A stretch of DNA of 64,000 nucleotides from Petrachloros mirabilis ULC683 (lineage in GTDB: Bacteria; Cyanobacteriota; Cyanobacteriia; Thermosynechococcales; Thermosynechococcaceae): contig NZ_WVIC01000003.1 of NCBI RefSeq assembly GCF_009939295.1, positions 112,781-176,780 on the forward strand. Direction: 5' to 3'. Below are positions 53,354 through 62,617 of the stretch, in pieces. The stretch's first letter is position 1. The number at the start of each line of letters is the position of its first letter. Below the pieces are notes generated by a model. It had not been told where the DNA came from and did no database searches. It worked only from the letters and a program-made list of their open reading frames with translations. The position numbers were made by a program, and so were the translations under genes.

Positions 53354-54274
53354 CTAACTGAGAATTTGCTTCAGTGCGGGTGCGATCGCAGGATACTCAA
53401 AGGTAAACCCCGCCGCCAGGGTACGCTTGGCCTGCACCTGCTGACCTTCCAGCACCAGCTTGGCTCCTTCCCCCAGTAACAGCTCCAGGGCAAAGTCAGG
53501 CACCGGCAGCCAAGAGGGACGATGGAGCACATCCCCCAACACTTGGCAAAACTCTTGCATGCGCACAGGCTGAGGAGCCGTGGCATTGTAGACGCCGCTC
53601 AGGTTGGCATCCGTAAGGGCTTTGCCAATCAGCCGCACCAAATCTTCTCGGTGAATCCAGGACACCCACTGCTTGCCAGACCCAATCGGCCCCCCAGCAA
53701 ACAACTGAAAGGGGGGGATCATCTTGGCGAGGGCACCGCCCTCTGGCCCTAGCACAATGCCAATCCGCAAGATCGCCAATCGCAGCCCCATCTCAGTCAC
53801 CGGAGCGGCGGCTGCTTCCCATGCCTGACAAACCTGCGCGAGAAAATCCTGTCCTGAAGCGCTGGTTTCATCAAAGGTTGTGGTCTCACTGGTGCCGTAG
53901 TAGCCAATGGCAGAAGCACTTACCATCACCTGGGGCTTGACTGCCGCCTGGGTAATGGCTTCCACCAGCTTGGCGGTGCCCAGTTGGCGGCTATTGAGGA
54001 TGGCTTTTTTGCTCTCTGGCGTCCAGCGTTCTGAAATCGGCTCTCCCGCCAAATTCACCACCCCGTCACACGCGGAAATTTTCGCCTGCCAGTCCCCGGA
54101 CTGGAGCGGGGTATAGGGCACCACTTTTACCCGAGTAAACTGAGCGGCGGGAAAAAGGCGGGTTGCTTTCTGCGGCTTGCGAACCAGCAGCACCAACTCG
54201 TGTCCTTCGTTGTGGAGCCACGGCACCAGCCGATGACCGACAAAGCCCGTGGCACCGGTTATTGCAACTTTCAT
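53354..54274 (-). CDS. TIGR01777-family NAD(P)-binding epimerase-like protein
   Basis: 306 residues from ATG 54274 ([13 protein letters not shown]); an upstream in-frame ATG at 54334 adds 20 residues with no signal. [14 protein letters not shown] is the Rossmann loop, [11 protein letters not shown] and [20 protein letters not shown] are subfamily motifs, and the DUF1731 tail ends [16 protein letters not shown]. Related to SulA/YfcH, a division-linked group in cyanobacteria. Substrate unknown. Confidence 0.88.
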   Translation of the reverse strand: MKVAITGATGFVGHRLVPWLHNEGHELVLLVRKPQKATRLFPAAQFTRVKVVPYTPLQSGDWQAKISACDGVVNLAGEPISERWTPESKKAILNSRQLGTAKLVEAITQAAVKPQVMVSASAIGYYGTSETTTFDETSASGQDFLAQVCQAWEAAAAPVTEMGLRLAILRIGIVLGPEGGALAKMIPPFQLFAGGPIGSGKQWVSWIHREDLVRLIGKALTDANLSGVYNATAPQPVRMQEFCQVLGDVLHRPSWLPVPDFALELLLGEGAKLVLEGQQVQAKRTLAAGFTFEYPAIAPALKQILS

Positions 54275-54406
54275 TACTAGGTCTCGATCTAAAACGCCTT
54301 CATCTTCGGCAGCGTTGGGCTTGCCATAGCGCATGCCGTTGGCTTCAACATAGCGGTTTTTGGTTGCTGGGTGCGATCGCGTTCATGATTTGGATCCATA
54401 CAAACA

Positions 54407-55514
54407 CTAAAGATCTAGCTTATCACTGCGCAAATAAGACTCAATGAAGGCATCGAGTTCTCCATCCATAACCGCATCAATGGCCGTGGTTTCGGTGCCC
54501 GTCCGCAAATCCTTGACCATCTGGTAGGGATGAAACACATAGTTGCGGATCTGATTTCCCCAGGCTGCATCCACAATATCGCCGCGAATATCGGCGATTT
54601 CTTGGGCTTTTTGCTCCTGGGCAATCACCAGCAGCTTCGCTTTGAGAATGGCCAGAGCTTTTTCGCGGTTCTGGAGCTGCGATCGCTCCTGAGTACAGCG
54701 CACCGCCACCCCCGTGGGCAAGTGGACAATGCGCACTGCCGTCTCCACCTTGTTGACATTTTGCCCCCCCTTACCCCCAGCCCGGGATGTGGTGATTTCT
54801 AGATCTTTATCCGGGATGTCGAGTTCCACATCATGGCTAATTTGGGGCATGATGTCTACCCCCGCAAAACTCGTCTGGCGCTTGCCATTGGCATTAAAGG
54901 GCGAAATCCTGACCAGACGGTGAGTCCCCTTCTCCGACTTGAGGTAGCCATAGGCATAAGCCCCCTCAATTTCCAAGGTTGCCGATTTAATGCCAGCCTC
55001 ATCCCCCTCCGACAGCTCTGCCAACTGGACTTTATAGCCCTGTTGCTCCGCCCAACGGGTATACATGCGTAGCAGCATTTCTGCCCAATCCTGGGCATCA
55101 GTCCCCCCCGCCCCCGCATTTAGAGTTAAAACTGCACCCTTCTTGTCATAGGGGGCAGACAGCATCTGCTGAAGTTCCCATTGATCCAGCGCATGGGCAA
55201 GCTGGCTGAGATTGCCGACAGCCTCTTGGAGCAGCCCCTCATCTGTCTCTAGCTCCAGCAGTTCCAGTGCCGTTTTTGCCTCCTCCAGATTTTGCTGCCA
55301 GTCTTGAAATTGACCAAGGTGAGACTTGAGGTCATTGAGTTCCTGAAGCGTTTTCTGGGCAGTTGGTTGATCTTCCCAGAACTCGGGCTGGGCAGCCAGT
55401 TGCTCTAGGTCAGCAATTTTGGCATTCAGAGCAGGTAGGTCAAAGATAGTCCTGGGTTTTACCCAGGCGCTCAGACAACTGCTCCACATCTCGCTTAAGG
55501 TCAAAAATTTCCAT
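54407..55514 (-). CDS. prfB: Peptide chain release factor 2, programmed +1 frameshift
   Basis: Translation begins at ATG 55514: [19 protein letters not shown] then TQDYL, ending at a TGA at 55442-55440. A +1 shift at CTT-TGA-C rejoins the long frame as [12 protein letters not shown]. The remainder has [13 protein letters not shown] (the peptidyl-hydrolysis GGQ) and the SPF-like tripeptide in [10 protein letters not shown]2 releases peptides at UGA and UAA. An AGG-containing sequence just before the slippery codon matches the known stimulator. Single-frame gene callers would truncate or misstart this gene. Confidence 0.93.
55440..55445 (-). other. prfB frameshift site (CTTTGA)
   Basis: The minus strand reads AGGACTATCTTTGAC: an internal SD-like AGG, then TAT, CTT and the in-frame UGA. 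This is the classic RF2 autoregulatory site: low RF2 makes ribosomes pause at UGA and slip by +1. Confidence 0.92.
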
Positions 55515-55545
55515 AGCACAAAGACCTTCCGGTATTGAAAGTGAC

Positions 55546-55746
55546 ATCCTTACACTCGCCCCCATTCTGGGGGATTCTGAATATCTCACAGTCCCCCAGA
55601 ATGGGGGATGTAGGGGGCGAATGCAGGGTGAAATTGTTCTTCTCAGACTTATGTTTACACTCCTTACACTCGCCCCCCATTCTGGGGGATTCTGAATATC
55701 TCACAGTCCCCCAGAATGGGGGATGTAGGGGGCGAATGCAGGGTGA
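55546..55746. repeat. Two tandem copies of the inner palindromic repeat
   Basis: Two copies (55546-55632 and 55660-55746) of an 87-bp unit: cttacactcgcccc-attctgg, cacagtcccccagaatgggg and gggggcgaatgcagggt. Copies are nearly identical, separated by 27 bases that include ctcagacttatgtttacac, a decayed TIR of the composite family. Occupies the gap between prfB and ycf54. Confidence 0.85.
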
Positions 55747-55776
55747 AGGGGTTGGGGGATGAGGGAAAAAGATGTG

Positions 55777-56106
55777 TCAGTCAATCAGAGCCAATTCTGC
55801 CAAGGGATTGGGAATAGCTTCTGACGGAGCTTGAAACTTACCCACAAATACATATTCTAGGCGTAGCTTCAGCCATTGAATAAACTGTGGATTCGTAGAC
55901 ATAATGGCGGCACAGGGCTGAGGACACTTAGCTTTCACAGCCTGCATCTCTGGGGCTTCTAAAAAGGCAGGCTGCTTCACCAACCAAAAGTCAGGATCTT
56001 TTTGTTGCTCCTTGTAATAGCGGTGCCGCTCCTTCAGCACTTCTTCCAAGGGCTCTTCTTCAAGCAGAAAACGCTGGCTGGCAACGATGTAGTGATAGGT
56101 TTGCAT
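55777..56106 (-). CDS. ycf54: Ycf54, Mg-protoporphyrin monomethylester cyclase accessory protein
   Basis: 109 residues from ATG 56106 (MQTYHYIVASQRFLLEEEPL); an upstream ATG 56121 would add five residues. DFWLVKQPAFLEAPEM, KCPQPCAAIMSTNPQFI and WLKLRLEYVFVGKF are the conserved Ycf54 core. It supports the AcsF/CycI cyclase that forms the isocyclic ring of chlorophyll, so it marks the organism as photosynthetic. Confidence 0.95.
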   Translation of the reverse strand: MQTYHYIVASQRFLLEEEPLEEVLKERHRYYKEQQKDPDFWLVKQPAFLEAPEMQAVKAKCPQPCAAIMSTNPQFIQWLKLRLEYVFVGKFQAPSEAIPNPLAELALID

Positions 56107-56448
56107 AATTTTTGATTTCAAACACGCTCGGGCTGGGTCAACAGGCCGCTGTCCCTTTGCTTATCTTAACTATTGGAGGGTTTGGGGGGCTATAAATCCC
56201 GCGCTCTACCTGAAAGGTGTTCGCGTAGCGACTCCGCAGGAGTAACGTCGGGATACATGGACACCCCAAGGCTGTTGATTCTGCTCAATGCGGATGAAAC
56301 AGCCAACAATCTAGGTGGCACATATTTGCTCAACCAGGCAAGCCTCTTGGACTCTGGGGGTAGCTCGCTATGGCCATCTCACTACCGATATCGGGGACGC
56401 TCGTTAAAATCCTACCGTTTCAAAATGGCATCGATGGGCAGAGAGAGG

Positions 56449-56622
56449 TCAGGAATTATAAAGGACTGTATCGTGTCGCCAGCGGATGGCGATGCGGGAA
56501 TTCCCTCGGCTTTCAGGTGGCATGGCGACAAGCTTTCCTGCTACCAGTTCGGATTGGCTATCTGGGCCGTCGTCATAGGCAAGGTAGTCTTCTACGCTCA
56601 GGTATTGGGGGATGGTAACCAC
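56449..56622 (-). pseudogene. Truncated Uma2 remnant
   Basis: GTG 56622 (GGAGG six to ten bases before) opens 57 codons: VVTIPQYLSVEDYLAYDDG, then ELVAGKLVAMPPESRGN, which match the first 40 residues of a Uma2 subfamily, followed by a stop at 56449-56451. The catalytic part is lost. The adjoining stretch 56122-56448 has only decayed sequence and one dispersed palindrome (gcgtagcgactccgcaggag, 56222-56241). Confidence 0.75.
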
Positions 56623-56668
56623 CAGGATTCCTCCAAAGACTCAGTGTTGGTGCTCAACAAAAAACCAA

Positions 56669-57412
56669 TTAGTACCTGATTTGCAAGGTAACCGATCCTT
56701 GAATGGTTTGTTCACCGCCAATGACTGGGGTGGTGGCATCGACAGATTCAGATCGCAGGGCTGCTTGGGGGATAGGAATGGGTGGACTGGCTCCGTTGAC
56801 CTGAATGCCGACCACATTTTGAGCCGTTAGGTTCAGTGCCGATAGAACTGTATTGGCCTGGGTTTGAGCATCTTGAACGGCTTTGCGGAGGGCAGCCTGC
56901 TGGGCGGCTGCGATCGCAGCATCTGTGGCCACAAAACTAACACTGTCAATGCGGGAAGCCCCTGCCCGTACAGCTTCATCTATGAGGGGGCCAGAGCGCT
57001 CAGTGGGAACCCGAAAACTAACCATATTGATGCCTCGATACCCCTCTAGGCGCTGGCGACCCCCCTCGTAGTTGTAATAGGGGCTGAGATTAATACCCGT
57101 AGTTTCCAGATTTTGGACATTGCGCGATCGCAGCAACTCAACCACCGCACTCGATCGTCGGGCTACTTCCTGCTGAACCTGCTCAGCCGTTGTCCCCTGG
57201 GCTTCCACGCCCAAACTGACCTGAGCCAGAGTCGTGGGAATGCGTTCTTCTCCCCGCCCTGTGACCGTGAGGATCTGAGTTTGGAACTCCTGCGCCCGAG
57301 CGGGTGGCGTGAATCCGTTGCTTAGAAGCATTCCCAGAGCTAAACATAGCCCCAGAGTAGACGGTAGCAGTAGGCGAGACCTGGAAAAAGAGACAGGATC
57401 AAGGCGTTTCAT
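56669..57412 (-). CDS. SIMPL-domain (DUF541) secreted protein
   Basis: 247 residues. Signal peptide with hydrophobic LLLPSTLGLCLALGMLL and cleavage after PPARA. ILTVTGRGEERIPTTLAQV, VVELLRSRNVQNLETTGINL and YNYEGGRQRLEGYRGINMVS are SIMPL/DUF541 features; the fold oligomerises in the periplasm. Function poorly defined, linked to envelope or oxidative stress in other bacteria. Confidence 0.88.
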   Translation of the reverse strand: MKRLDPVSFSRSRLLLPSTLGLCLALGMLLSNGFTPPARAQEFQTQILTVTGRGEERIPTTLAQVSLGVEAQGTTAEQVQQEVARRSSAVVELLRSRNVQNLETTGINLSPYYNYEGGRQRLEGYRGINMVSFRVPTERSGPLIDEAVRAGASRIDSVSFVATDAAIAAAQQAALRKAVQDAQTQANTVLSALNLTAQNVVGIQVNGASPPIPIPQAALRSESVDATTPVIGGEQTIQGSVTLQIRY

Positions 57413-57495
57413 AGAGGTGTCTCAGTATATCGAAAGGAATGCTCTTAATTTGTCATAACGTCACGAATTCTGGCGATAAGTTTCGTTTTTTGTAA

Positions 57496-58749
57496 CTAAC
57501 GTCCCAGAAGATTGGGAATACCCTCGCAGCCACCCGGAATTGTGCTGCGGGTTTTAGAGCCACCCCAGGCGCAGCAATAGTAGCGCTGCTCCTCAGAAAG
57601 TCCTTGCACCTGGCTGAAGTTGGCATCTTCCACCACCGCGCCCGTGTGGCTGCCAAGGGTATAGTCTGGAGGATGGATGCGATCGCGGGGGCTAGCCGTC
57701 TCGAATGAGCCTCCAAATAACTGCACCCGGCTCAGATCCGCCTGAGTGAAATTACTACCCATGAGTAAGGCTCGCACCAGATTCGCCCGGGTGAGATTGC
57801 AGTGACATAAGCGTGCATTGACTAGATTGGCCTCACTCAAGTCGGTTCCCCGCAGATCAGTGCTGCTGAGGTCAGCATTAGCCAACATATTCCCGAGGTC
57901 AATCACGCGAATGCCATACTCAATATCTTCTTCGTAGCCCCCCAACCCGTTAAAAATGGGACGCCCTAAGCGGCGATCGCGCTTTAGGGGGGTGAGCAAC
58001 TTCGAGCTAGACAAAAAGCGAATGATCTTGGCCTTACCGTCCGCATCTAACCCCGTCAGAATAGCGGCAGTGCGTCCCTCCGCGATGGCACGCTCCGGCG
58101 GCCAGTCTTCGAGTAGCCCTTCATCATCGAGCACCAAATCCGAAATGCCCTGGAAATAAGTGTCAATGGTCTGCTGCTGGGTGATTTTGTTTTGCTGACT
58201 GGTCAGCTCTCGGGAAATCACATACTGCCGCCAAGCCACAAACAGAGCCAGAAACGCCACTAAAATTTGCCCCAGAGCACCAAAAGCCTCTGCCAACGCG
58301 CCAAATGCATCCCAGTTCACCGGTTCACCAGCCGGAAAAACCGATTGGGTAATCCCAGAAAAATGCACTAACCCTGCGATCGCCAGCATGGCGATCAGTG
58401 CCATGAGCACCAGGGTTTGGTAGCGCAGGGTCAACCATTGATTCAAGGTAGATCGCAGCTCTGGCCACAACACCCGACCACTAAGAACCAGCGCTACCCC
58501 CGCAGCAGGAAACCCCAGCCAAGCCCAATGCAGCCACCAGGCCAGCACTAAGATACCCACCGCCAATCCGCCAATAGATAAAGACTCTGGCACCGAATCT
58601 GGCACCGAGTCTGACTCAATCTCCGACAGTTGCCCCCTAGATGTTGACCCTGTTGCTACTTTAGGGGTGGGCTGACCCTCGGGAGTCTGGCTCTCGGCAG
58701 GCTGGTCATCAGAAAGCTGCTCCTCAGGAGACTCAAAGAATTCACTCAT
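57496..58749 (-). CDS. Pentapeptide-repeat membrane protein
   Basis: 417 residues. An acidic, Ser/Pro-rich N-terminus (about 1-60), then hydrophobic helices (LAVGILVLAWWLHWAWLGF, TLVLMALIAMLAIAGLVHF, LGQILVAFLALFVAW), a cytoplasmic domain, and pentapeptide A(D/N)Lxx repeats around 285-350 (ADLSSTDLRGTDLSEANLVN, TQADLSRVQLFGGSF) forming a right-handed beta helix. The C-terminal 60 residues end in a Cys-containing segment. Function unknown. Confidence 0.85.
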   Translation of the reverse strand: MSEFFESPEEQLSDDQPAESQTPEGQPTPKVATGSTSRGQLSEIESDSVPDSVPESLSIGGLAVGILVLAWWLHWAWLGFPAAGVALVLSGRVLWPELRSTLNQWLTLRYQTLVLMALIAMLAIAGLVHFSGITQSVFPAGEPVNWDAFGALAEAFGALGQILVAFLALFVAWRQYVISRELTSQQNKITQQQTIDTYFQGISDLVLDDEGLLEDWPPERAIAEGRTAAILTGLDADGKAKIIRFLSSSKLLTPLKRDRRLGRPIFNGLGGYEEDIEYGIRVIDLGNMLANADLSSTDLRGTDLSEANLVNARLCHCNLTRANLVRALLMGSNFTQADLSRVQLFGGSFETASPRDRIHPPDYTLGSHTGAVVEDANFSQVQGLSEEQRYYCCAWGGSKTRSTIPGGCEGIPNLLGR

Positions 58750-58798
58750 CCCGCTACCTCGCAGATCAGCATCAATATCCCCTCTTCTGGACTCTACA

Positions 58799-59353
58799 TT
58801 AACCAGATGGAGATGCTAGCGTCAGGGTAAAACTGTCTCGACAGTGGAAGTCTGCTTGCGCCTGACAATGGGTTAATGCCCAATAGCTCAGTGCCCCGCC
58901 CTGAGTAGCCAAAACTGCGGTCACCCCAATGTCTAAAGATCCCAGCTTGGCTCGCAATAGACCCAGCTCTAGATCAAACTCAATTTGAAAGATCTGAGGC
59001 TGAGCTGAAATCTGGAAAGGCAGAGTCATCACGGCGTGCTCTTCCTGCATCCCCTGGCGATACCCCTCAAAGCGATACAGATTCCAGTGGCCTGCGGGTG
59101 ACAGATTCACTTCCCAGTAGCGATCGCACCCTCGCTCTGCCAAAAATAACTCAAAGCAGGTAGACTGCCACAGGTGATGGTGCCGAGTTGGGGCTGACGC
59201 AGGGGGGGAGATCACCACGATCCCCTTCGGATCCATGAGCCGATAGCAAACCAAGAGATGGCCATCACCATAGGTGAGACTGCCGCTGAGCGCCAAAGCC
59301 ATCTCAGCCTGTTCGTCAGCAAAGGGCTGGAGTTGAAACTGCTGCCGACTCAT
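58799..59353 (-). CDS. DOMON-like domain protein
   Basis: 184 residues. GHLLVCYRLMDPKGIVV, LWQSTCFELFLAERG and YWEVNLSPAGHWNLYRFEGY are the conserved strands of a cyanobacterial DOMON-like family, a beta sandwich that in other DOMON members binds haem or sugar. Its start overlaps the preceding phosphotransferase stop by four bases, so the two are coupled. Confidence 0.83.
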   Translation of the reverse strand: MSRQQFQLQPFADEQAEMALALSGSLTYGDGHLLVCYRLMDPKGIVVISPPASAPTRHHHLWQSTCFELFLAERGCDRYWEVNLSPAGHWNLYRFEGYRQGMQEEHAVMTLPFQISAQPQIFQIEFDLELGLLRAKLGSLDIGVTAVLATQGGALSYWALTHCQAQADFHCRDSFTLTLASPSG

Positions 59354-60537
59354 CTCAAGTCCTGAATCATGGCTCGAAGGCCGTGTTCTTGAGCTTCAAT
59401 GCTTTCAGTGAGCTTAAATTGCACCAGTGCCCGCGCCAGATTGTGATCTGGATGGTTGACCTTGAAATAGACATTACCGGCCAGATAGTCGCTCAAAAAC
59501 CGGAGCCCCAACTCAAAGGCAATGAGACGAATGGCATCATAGGTGTAGGCATAGTCCGCCGCTGTGAGAAACCCTTGAGCCTGGTCAATATACCCCCGCA
59601 AAATAGCGGCGGCCAAGTCTAACTCAAAGGATACCGACTCCCAGGCCAAGGTTTCTTCCCCCAAGGGATTGCAGCCCGACCGCAAGCAGTCACCAATGTC
59701 GTAGTGAATTAATCCCGGCTTGACGGTATCTAAGTCCACCATGGCTACGGCTTGGCCAGTGGTCGTGTCAAGCATGACGTTGTTGACCTTAGGATCACCA
59801 TGAATGGGGCGCAAGGGCAGCTTGCCCTGGGCTTTTGCCGTTTCTAAGACCGTCACCCAGGGGGCGCGATCGCACACAAACTGAAGACAGAATTTCTCTT
59901 CGGGCGTACCCCGTAAAGCACCGGTAGCCAAGACCTGCTCATAGTGATCCAGATAGCTAGGGGTGATGTGAAACCCCGGCAAGGTATCAGCTAGTTGGGT
60001 CGAGGGCAAATTGCTGAGCAACCGATGGAATAGCCCTAGAGCATAGCCCACCTCTTGGGCATGGGTCGGGGTTTGCAGCGTCTCTAAAGACTCGGCGGCC
60101 TCAATATAGCCAATGGCACGCCAGTAGGAACCTTGAGCATCCACCCAGTAGTCTGCCCCTGTGCAACTCCGCCGAATCTGGGGCACCTCCCAACGGCGAG
60201 TAGCTAACGGGCTTTGGTGAAGTTGCTGGTGAATATGCTCGCCTAGAACCCGCATATTTTGCATCATCCGAACCGGATGCTGAAACACTTGGGTATTGAT
60301 TCGTTGCAGCACAAAGCGATCTGGGCTCGGAGGGGCTAGGGTCACCAAAAAGGTGTCATTGATGTTGCCATTGCCCAAAGGTTCCACCTGGGTCACCTGA
60401 CCAGATTCGCTAAACTGAGTTGCAATGGCCGTAAGCCGGTCTTTGACCATCGCAGCCAAATCTAATCGGGACTTTTCAGCCAGACCTACTTCTGAAACCA
60501 TTGGCATCCCCTTTGCGGCTCCCCAGATAACGGGCAT
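59350..60537 (-). CDS. APH-fold phosphotransferase (sugar/choline kinase-like)
   Basis: 395 residues; M11 or M13 are alternative starts. EPLGNGNINDTFLVTL is the nucleotide loop, PIHGDPKVNNVMLD the Brenner catalytic motif and VAMVDLDTVKPGLIHYDIGD the metal-binding aspartate region. The order fits N-acetylhexosamine 1-kinase (NahK)-like or other small-molecule kinases in the aminoglycoside phosphotransferase superfamily. Substrate is not determined. Coupled to the DOMON-like gene. Confidence 0.85.
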   Translation of the reverse strand: MPVIWGAAKGMPMVSEVGLAEKSRLDLAAMVKDRLTAIATQFSESGQVTQVEPLGNGNINDTFLVTLAPPSPDRFVLQRINTQVFQHPVRMMQNMRVLGEHIHQQLHQSPLATRRWEVPQIRRSCTGADYWVDAQGSYWRAIGYIEAAESLETLQTPTHAQEVGYALGLFHRLLSNLPSTQLADTLPGFHITPSYLDHYEQVLATGALRGTPEEKFCLQFVCDRAPWVTVLETAKAQGKLPLRPIHGDPKVNNVMLDTTTGQAVAMVDLDTVKPGLIHYDIGDCLRSGCNPLGEETLAWESVSFELDLAAAILRGYIDQAQGFLTAADYAYTYDAIRLIAFELGLRFLSDYLAGNVYFKVNHPDHNLARALVQFKLTESIEAQEHGLRAMIQDLR

Positions 60538-60675
60538 CAGTGGGCATTAACGCTAATTTTCATAGAGTGTAGCGGTATATGCCCCCTAGGGGTAGATGCT
60601 ATCGGTTTGGCATCACCATTCCGTGAAATCAAATTGAGGCCAAACGCTTTATGGCGAGAGACTTAAACCCATGAC

Positions 60676-61332
60676 TTAGTTGCCAGAGCGAACGTAGGCT
60701 TGAATGTCCTTGACATAGGTGCTGCGTTGGTTTAGCTTACCCGTCAAGCTAATTTTGGCAATTTGCCCAGGATCAGGATTAGGAGAAACATCAACATCCT
60801 TTAAAAAATCAACGATGGGACTAATGGCCATTGAATCAAAATCTAGGCTTCCATCCGGGTTAAAAGCCGGCCCATAGCGATAGAGCACTTGAGTGTCAGA
60901 ACCGCCAAGCCAGGATTGATTAGGATCCGCACTGAAATAAACCACTGACTGGCTTCCCATATCTAAGGCCAAATGCCGCTCCACATTCTGGAATGTCTTG
61001 ATATTGTCAATGGAAACGTCGTCGCGCTCGCTATCGCTTAGTAGTCCGTTAGCTTGCTTGACTTCTGAGGCGATCAACTCAGCCGCCCGATTCAGCTCTG
61101 CCCGACGATCTGATTGCACACCCTGATCTCGGTTCGCTCGAAGCATCATTGACATGCCATAGCCCCCCATCGTGACCACAGTCAAAATCAACGCGGCTGA
61201 AATCACCAATTCGGTTAGGGTGAACCCCACCGTTTGGTGATGCTGTCCGTGCCTGACGCGCAATCCGCGCCTGACGCGCAATGGTACTAATCTCATGAAT
61301 TCATTCCCCCGCAACTGCTGCTCAACTCTCAA
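60676..61332 (-). CDS. Type IV pilin-like protein (pseudopilin)
   Basis: 218 residues. A prepilin leader of about 35 residues ends at G, followed by FTLTELVISAALILTVVTM, the N-methylated helix with Glu5. The rest is a globular pseudopilin domain. Two 15-bp direct repeats (61251-61281) give LRVRRGLRVRHG in the leader, which is longer than usual; M13 could be the real start. It might be a hormogonium or pilus minor pilin, but no neighbour confirms this. Confidence 0.82.
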   Translation of the reverse strand: MRVEQQLRGNEFMRLVPLRVRRGLRVRHGQHHQTVGFTLTELVISAALILTVVTMGGYGMSMMLRANRDQGVQSDRRAELNRAAELIASEVKQANGLLSDSERDDVSIDNIKTFQNVERHLALDMGSQSVVYFSADPNQSWLGGSDTQVLYRYGPAFNPDGSLDFDSMAISPIVDFLKDVDVSPNPDPGQIAKISLTGKLNQRSTYVKDIQAYVRSGN

Positions 61333-61510
61333 GGGGCTGCGCCTCTGTTCGCATGCTCTATTGAAGCAGGAAATAGGCTAATCGTCAGCCACACTGCCCA
61401 AGGTAGAATTTGAGCCTTGTTCTGATCTAATCCTGACGAGCGGAAGCCAAACAGACCAGAGTGGCAATACGGATTTTTCTAAGTCGGAATAAATTCACCA
61501 AAAGGATTAT

Positions 61511-61789
61511 TCAGTGCGAATACTGAGAGCTGCTAAAATTCCTGAGGTTGGCGACAGACATGCCCTGACCAAATTCTTCACCAAGGGCACGGGCAAGGTG
61601 GCGGATGAGCTGGCTGCCATACTCAGCACGGGCGGCTCCGCCCTGCTCCTCCTCAACAATGCGACGACCGATGTGCCAGTAGGCATCCACCATAGCAGTG
61701 TTGGCGGCGGCATAGGCTTTCCCTCGCGCCTCTTGCAAAATGGCACGGACATCATTAAGCAAACTCGACAACGACGGGGACTCGGTCAC
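61511..61789 (-). pseudogene. N-terminal fragment of DUF1016 (YhcG-type) protein
   Basis: 92 residues: VDAYWHIGRRIVEEEQGGAA, YGSQLIRHLARALGEEFGQG and SVANLRNF match the DUF1016 N-terminal domain, which normally runs on into a PD-(D/E)XK nuclease. Here it ends in SSSQYSH, so the nuclease domain is missing. Probably a leftover of a restriction- or addiction-type gene. Confidence 0.8.
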
Positions 61790-61963
61790 AGGCTTACACC
61801 TCCTGCTTTGGTATCGATGGCCGTTGGCGCAGCCCAGGCTCTGCCTGTAGGCCGGTCGGAGACCATCGGCTCAGCAGCGGCCAGATCGCTCACCTTCATC
61901 ACCTTTGAGAAAAGATTACTTGCTCTAGCTTAACCTTGAAAGCATCTTCCTTGCTCTTGTAAT

Positions 61964-62368
61964 TCAGCGTTTTAGTAAGCAGTTTTCGAGTTCGGGATAT
62001 TGTGGAAATATACTGTCAATGCTGGCAAGTTTGGCTCCATGCTCTAAAGCAGTAGAAATGATGAGACGATCAAAAGGGTCTTTATGAATTGGTGATAAAT
62101 TGGCAGCTTTGAGCGCGATCTCGGGTATTATTGGGAATAGTTCAAAGCTGTCTGATGCAAAGGCTTGTTGCAACCATGTTTCTGTGGTGCAGTCTAAAGA
62201 TAATCTGCCACGTTTTTGAGCGATCGCAATTTCGTAACAAGAGATCGGCGAAACCCCTAAGCAATCAGCTTGTTCAAAGCTAGACAGCCAGGATTCTGGA
62301 AAGCGTTCAAAACTTCCATCAACCAGCCAAATCCAGATATGGGTATCCAGCAGGATTACTTCAGACAT
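61964..62368 (-). CDS. PIN-domain toxin (VapC-like)
   Basis: 134 residues. VILLDTHIWIWLVDGS supplies the first acidic residue, SCYEIAIAQKRGRL the second, HKDPFDRLIISTALEHGAKL the D-x-x-D and LASIDSIF the last. A Mg-dependent RNase that would cut tRNA or other RNA. Overlaps the antitoxin by 13 bases. Confidence 0.9.
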   Translation of the reverse strand: MSEVILLDTHIWIWLVDGSFERFPESWLSSFEQADCLGVSPISCYEIAIAQKRGRLSLDCTTETWLQQAFASDSFELFPIIPEIALKAANLSPIHKDPFDRLIISTALEHGAKLASIDSIFPQYPELENCLLKR

Positions 62369-62568
62369 TCCCAGTCACCTTCATCGACCATGGGACTCAC
62401 AATATCTCCCAGAGTTTTAGCTTTGCCTGCTAGGGCAGGCACCGGAAAACGGCGACGAGTGGGTTGAGGGTTGGCTTGAGTGAGGGATTCGAGTAAGCGG
62501 ATGGCCACTTGTAAGCGTTCTTCGTAGGATAGCTCGCTAGCAGCAGTTAATATGTCTTGAACTGTCAT
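62356..62568 (-). CDS. Antitoxin partner of the PIN toxin
   Basis: 70 residues. LSYEERLQVAIRLLESLTQ is an amphipathic helix seen in small addiction-module proteins, then a basic stretch (TRRRFPVPALAGKAKTLGDI) and an acidic C-terminus (MVDEGDWECLK) that probably occupies the toxin active site. Position upstream and overlapping is the usual TA layout. Confidence 0.78.
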   Translation of the reverse strand: MTVQDILTAASELSYEERLQVAIRLLESLTQANPQPTRRRFPVPALAGKAKTLGDIVSPMVDEGDWECLK

Positions 62569-62617
62569 ACTTTTCCCTTAAGCAAAATCGTTCCTTCCTG
62601 CTATTAATATTTTAGGC

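Noticed and set aside
55546..55746. Two near-identical repeats as a possible CRISPR
   Set aside because: Only two 87-bp palindromic units belonging to the dispersed element family; no spacer-like unique sequence or cas gene.
56173..56679. 168-codon plus-strand ORF
   Set aside because: Its second half is antisense to the Uma2 remnant and its first half spans a dispersed palindrome; no ribosome site or family resemblance.
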